A stretch of DNA of 64,000 bases from Ottelia alismoides (lineage: Eukaryota; Streptophyta; Magnoliopsida; Alismatales; Hydrocharitaceae): NCBI GenBank assembly GCA_037367405.1, contig JAZKJV010004140.1, positions 434,001-498,000 on the forward strand. The letters are read 5' to 3'. The notes below the pieces were generated by a model that saw only the letters and a program-made list of their open reading frames with translations, did no database searches and was not told where the DNA came from. Shown here one piece after another: positions 59,985 through 64,000 of the stretch. The translations under genes and the position numbers were made by a program. How positions within the stretch are numbered: the first letter of the stretch is position 1; each line of letters begins with the position of its first letter.

Positions 59985-61844
59985 TTTGAAGGTCAAGAGG
60001 AAGATCGATTTGGAGGAATAATACATGGTCAAACAAGGAATAAAGGGAATGTAAAATAGTAGACGGCTCCAAATGAGCAGGAGTCAAAGGATAAATCAAA
60101 TAGAAGAAAGTGAAAAAGGCACACTAATGTGCAATACTAATCTTTGATCCTTAATTAACTCAAACGAACACAAAACATGATTGGTTGACCCACTCTACAC
60201 ATGTGAAGCCAAAAAAGTTCATCTATTTTTATCTTTTCAATTTTGTTGTTATTTTCAGGCAATCTTATAATAAGTCCTTAAGTACTCTAACCCTATAGGA
60301 GCATGTGCAATGCCAGGAAAGCACGTTGTACTTCTTCCACCACCTTTGTAACATGTGATCTACGTGCTAAAAGGTCACTGATCTCGTGCCTTGATGTCTA
60401 CTCAACTAAAGAAATAGAGAGGGAAAGCCAATAGGATAAACTAATAATTCAGACCTTGTTCACAACAAAATGACCCGTGAGCATGCAAGGACATACTCAG
60501 ATGCAAATTGATGAGACAGACACATTGGTGAGGTGTGTCCTAACCTCAGTACTTCAAAACAAGTCAGATGCTCCACATAAGGCTAGAACACCATGCTCGA
60601 CGGGGCCCTACTAAGTCACGTACAATAAAAGTGCCAAACTTCGACAACCAAACTGATAATCAAGGCGCCACATATCAGGATTTGGGTTCTTATCCTTAGT
60701 GGGTTGCGCCTCACTTCGTCTGGAGTGTACCAGAAAACAATGTGGGCTTTATGAACCCCAAACAATGAATGGTTCATTGCGAATTTTAATTAAGGTCAAG
60801 TTTATTTAGTAGTCGATTTTTTAATTTTTGGGTTTTCAGCTTTTTGAGTATTTTTCATAGCAAGCCATCGAATGATTTTTTTGTATTTTTCATTTATTTT
60901 CTAAGTAAAATAAACACATGGGGGAGAGGATGGAAAAATAATGCAAGTTGTCACTAAGGTGGAAATCTCGCCTTAGTGACTAATGATGCATCCAAATATA
61001 GAATTACTTATAGTGCTTCCTAGCTCTCTCCATGTGGGATGCAAGGAAAAGTTGAAATATTTACACTATATGGAGATATGCAGAAGCGAGAAAACGTCCT
61101 AAACAATAGCTGCTATTATAGGAACGAACTAAATGTTGATTACTTAGAAATGGATCCTAAATGTCCGATCTTGGAGACCTCTCAGTGCCCGCCACAATGG
61201 GTCCTGCAAGTGCTGTATGAGTTCTCTCACGGATCGTGGTTCCAAGTTCAAGTAATTAGTAATTAATAATTAATTCTGACTAAGTTCAAGAGAAATATAT
61301 TACATGTGCATGCAATGTTGTTAGGGCTTTGGATTTAGCTAACAAGTCAAGAAACCTAATGTCTAAGGTCTCACTCATAGAAAACAAATGTAACAAAGGC
61401 GGAAAACTCAAATCGCGTGAAACAAAATAAAATAAAGGCGACAAAACATGAAAAATCCGATACGAGGCCCCCAGGTGAACAGACACCCAGACACTAGACC
61501 TCTTGTGGTGGAGAGAGTATAGTGTCTGTATTAATTACATATTATTTATTGCAAAAAAACTTTCTCCTCACAAAAAATTGAAAACTAAGTCCAAGTTTCT
61601 CCCCTCCTCCTTCCTTACTCATCTTTACTGCTCTCTCCTAGCCGGCTCACAAAGAGATGACCGACCTCCGCTCGTCTCGGGTGCTGCCACCTCCTATGAG
61701 ATAGTTGTCACCAAGCGATCCCTTGCAAGAAAGATCAACAAGAAATATGGATTAGAAAAGTTAATCCAATCAAAATGGAATAAGTAGAGAACAAAGACAC
61801 AATAATATGCGACTATCTATATAAAAATGTGCTACAATTCGTTG
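59985..61844 (-). other. E3 leader between gag and primer site
   Basis: About 1.9 kb, similar in length to the E2 leader (1.7 kb). No recognisable product. Small open frames such as 61039-61266 (+) and 61503-61787 (+) have no domain and run against the element. Confidence 0.5.
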
Positions 61845-61863
61845 CTTCCCGGCAACGGTTCCA
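61845..61863 (-). promoter_or_regulatory. Primer-binding site, tRNA-Asp type, E3
   Basis: Minus strand TGGAACCGTTGCCGGGAAG, three or so changes from the Athila-type tRNA-Asp site TGGCGCCGTTGCCGGGGAA. It is two bases from the LTR end (61866) and fixes the orientation and the left limit of the 5' LTR. Confidence 0.85.
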
Positions 61864-61865
61864 TT

Positions 61866-64000
61866 TGAGAAGACCGAATACCCGCTACATAGGAGAGAGT
61901 CATACACTCCACAAAAGGTGAAAGCGGAGTCACTGAACTGACCTCTCACAGAGCCCAAGTGATCGCCTCAACAATCAACCCACACAATATATCAATCAAT
62001 CAATAAGCATGTGTGAATCAAAATTTATTATTAACCCTACAAATAAATGTGTATAGTGATAAGTAGAGTAGGGTGTCAACACAGAAAGCCAAATGATGTA
62101 GCACTTAATATTATTTATAAATAAATAATTGATAAATAATATCGATGTGTGTATATGTGTGTGTGCGCGCACACTCGTGTCTCAAAATATGTGGGTTTCA
62201 ATTAAATAATTGAAGATTCGTATATTGTAACTGTTTATATATCTATATATATGTATACATATATATAAATACTTTTTTATCTTAAAAAATATTTTTTTTC
62301 TATGAAAATGTATAAGAATTATATAAGGCTCTATGGACAATATATAAACCTATAGGTATAAACATAAATTAAAATAAGAAAATAAATTGTTTTTAGGTTT
62401 TTAATAATTTTTAACTTTTTTTATGATTTCTCAAGTAATTTTTTTTCTAATTTTCAGGAATTTTTAAAGTCCAAAATACACAAAATCAGGGACTTTTAAT
62501 TTACCCAAATTGTTTTGAGATTTCAAAACATTAACTAATGACAAAAATCTCAAAGTAATTTTTTATACATTCTAATATATATATATATAGAAATATATGA
62601 TAGAATTTTTTTCTTTTTTGAAGAGTTTTTATATTTTTATTGGATTTTTGAGTTTTTTTTCTTTTTCTATTTTTTGGGATTTTTAATTTTGGGATATTAA
62701 ATACTATAATAACCATACTCTATTTTTAAAAAATTTTAAACATGATTTTATTATTATTTTTGGATTTTTAAAGTCTAATAAGGACTATTTATGGAATATT
62801 TGATTTTTAAAAAATAGGAAGAAGGCATAAAATGCAAATATAATTATAAGGAGTGAATAAGCATGCCTCCAAGTACCTAATCCTATTTTTATCGAATTTT
62901 TAGGGCATGAAAACTATTTTTAATAAATAGGAAATAAAACACAAAAAAATCTTGACATAGCATGATATAGTTGCAAATAAAATTCAATGTGTGGGGCACA
63001 GTGCAATTTAACCCAAAATTTAGCGCTAATATCTAAACTTTATATATTAAACTACAATTAAAAAAACTTACGAGGGTTTACATGCAGTAATATTCATAAT
63101 ATGAAACGTGTGCACGTATGTGACTTTAATAGGGACTTAATCATAATAATGGAAAAGTTCCAAGTGGCATATGCAATTTGTCCACTACTTTCTAAACTAT
63201 GTAAAATATTTACAGGGCTTCGTGATAATTACAAAAAAGCGACGGGAGGACTTGAGTAAGTTACTCACTTAACGCTTCTGATTCAACCGCTATCTATATG
63301 CCACGTGTATGATAATGCGAAAGTAACGAGGCAATGTTTTGCCTGATCCAAGGGCTCCGATTAAATATGGAGAGGAGCCTCGATCAGATGGCTCTCCAAT
63401 GTCTTCCAAGAACATGATTAACTTGTGGGGCCCTCCGGTGGTTGATGGCGCTCTCAAAATTGCTCCAGCTCCCAACGATGGGGACCTGGATGCTCCTCCG
63501 CCGGAAGCCTCTCCTGAGTCTCAAGTAGGGCCCATATGTCTTTCTTCATCTGTGGTACCTGCATGGGGAGAAGCTCTGACTCGAGGCGACTTCCTTTTCC
63601 AAAATATGTTGTCGAAGATCTCGTGGGTGTGTGAAAGGGTGAAACTTTGACGAAGTGGTGGACAGGAGCTTCGACTCCTCGAATCAGAGCATGACTCAAG
63701 GGGGATTTGGGCGGAATAGGTGATGTAACGAAAGGTGTTCGATATGGGGTGATAAGAAAGTTGATTCGTAGGAACAATCACAGTGATTTTGACCTGGAGC
63801 TCAAGGTCCATCGTAATTTGATTTTTCTAATTTAATCCTAAACCTAAAGATTAGCTACGAAACCATGAGAAGCAAACGAGGCTCAACTTAGCTTGGGAGC
63901 TCAGGAGCAGAACCTCACAACCAAAGGTAATCGAGATAGTGGATGTGCCTCCTCTCTCACCCTCCTAGCTATAAATCAATGGTGTTCATCGGTTGTCACC
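61866..64000 (-). repeat. E3 5' LTR, partial (continues beyond the window)
   Basis: The R/U5 part of the LTR, matching 36503-38690 all along: GAGAGAGTCATAC near the end, CAATCAACCCACACAATATATC, an AT-rich zone 62200-62800, the segment 62860-63200, the leader 63270-63720 and CTATAAATCAATGG-like sequence at 63968. The TATA box and U3 should follow beyond 64000. Open frames at 63290-63811 on both strands are leader readings without a recognisable domain. Confidence 0.8.

Larger units (their letters stand above)
36503..64000 (-). mobile_element. E3: Ty3/Gypsy retrotransposon, minus strand, interrupted by copia-2, runs off the window
   Basis: Read from high to low coordinates: 5' LTR (64000 down to 61866, incomplete), tRNA-Asp-type primer site, leader, gag, protease, RT, RNase H, integrase, hairpin/G-tract array, [copia-2], 3' LTR (about 42160-36503). 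Without copia-2 the internal region is about 9.1 kb, and if the 5' LTR equals the 3' LTR the element is about 20 kb. The two LTR ends (36503-38700 and 61866-64000) are direct copies with roughly 10-15% difference by eye. It sits in the 3' LTR of E2. All frames are broken. Confidence 0.8.

Overview
The window reads as nuclear DNA of a flowering plant. It is AT-rich, and almost all of it is LTR retrotransposons nested inside one another. I found no host protein-coding gene, rRNA, tRNA or CRISPR array that I can support. Every coding signal I recognise is a retrotransposon gag or pol domain broken by stops and frameshifts. Plant origin is inferred from plant-type Ty3/Gypsy (Athila/Tat-like gag, tRNA-Asp-type primer site) and Ty1/Copia (initiator tRNA-Met primer site, AGTGGGAGAT purine tract) families. 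I do not name a species.

Layout. (1) Bases 1-3010 are the 3' part of a plus-strand Ty3/Gypsy element (E1): gag tail, protease, no reverse transcriptase, then an array of hairpins followed by G-tracts and the start of a 3' LTR at 3011. (2) Bases 3931 to about 6525 look like a minus-strand LTR (L2) inserted in that LTR, with a strongly GC-rich leader. About 6526-11110 (L3) looks like the rest of a plus-strand LTR. (3) Bases 11110-11690 (+) and 12640-12803 (-) are old fragments of the Copia LTR family found intact further on. (4) About 12804-36502 is a plus-strand Ty3/Gypsy element (E2): 5' LTR, primer site at 16642, gag, protease, RT, RNase H, integrase, hairpin array, and a 3' LTR from 35889. 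E2 is split at 22080 by a complete Copia element, copia-1 (22081-32429), with 2503-bp LTRs differing at 16 positions and a perfect GATAG target duplication. (5) Bases 36503 to beyond 64000 are a minus-strand Ty3/Gypsy element (E3) that landed in the 3' LTR of E2. Its 3' LTR is about 5.66 kb (36503-42160), its primer site is at 61845-61863, and its 5' LTR runs off the window. E3 is itself split by a second Copia element, copia-2 (42188-52757), with an ATGTC target duplication.

Relative history from nesting and LTR divergence: E2 is oldest, then E3 (LTRs roughly 10-15% apart by eye), then copia-2 (about 3% over the first 0.65 kb compared), then copia-1 (0.64%). The most interesting points are three. 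First, both Copia copies carry the same in-frame stops, lack a recognisable gag and have lost the RT catalytic aspartates, yet copia-1 moved recently, which suggests mobilisation in trans of a non-autonomous lineage. Second, these Copia elements keep a well conserved, apparently non-coding block of about 0.87 kb where gag would be. Third, all three Ty3/Gypsy elements end in an array of perfect hairpins with G-rich tails, with compensatory changes in the stems.
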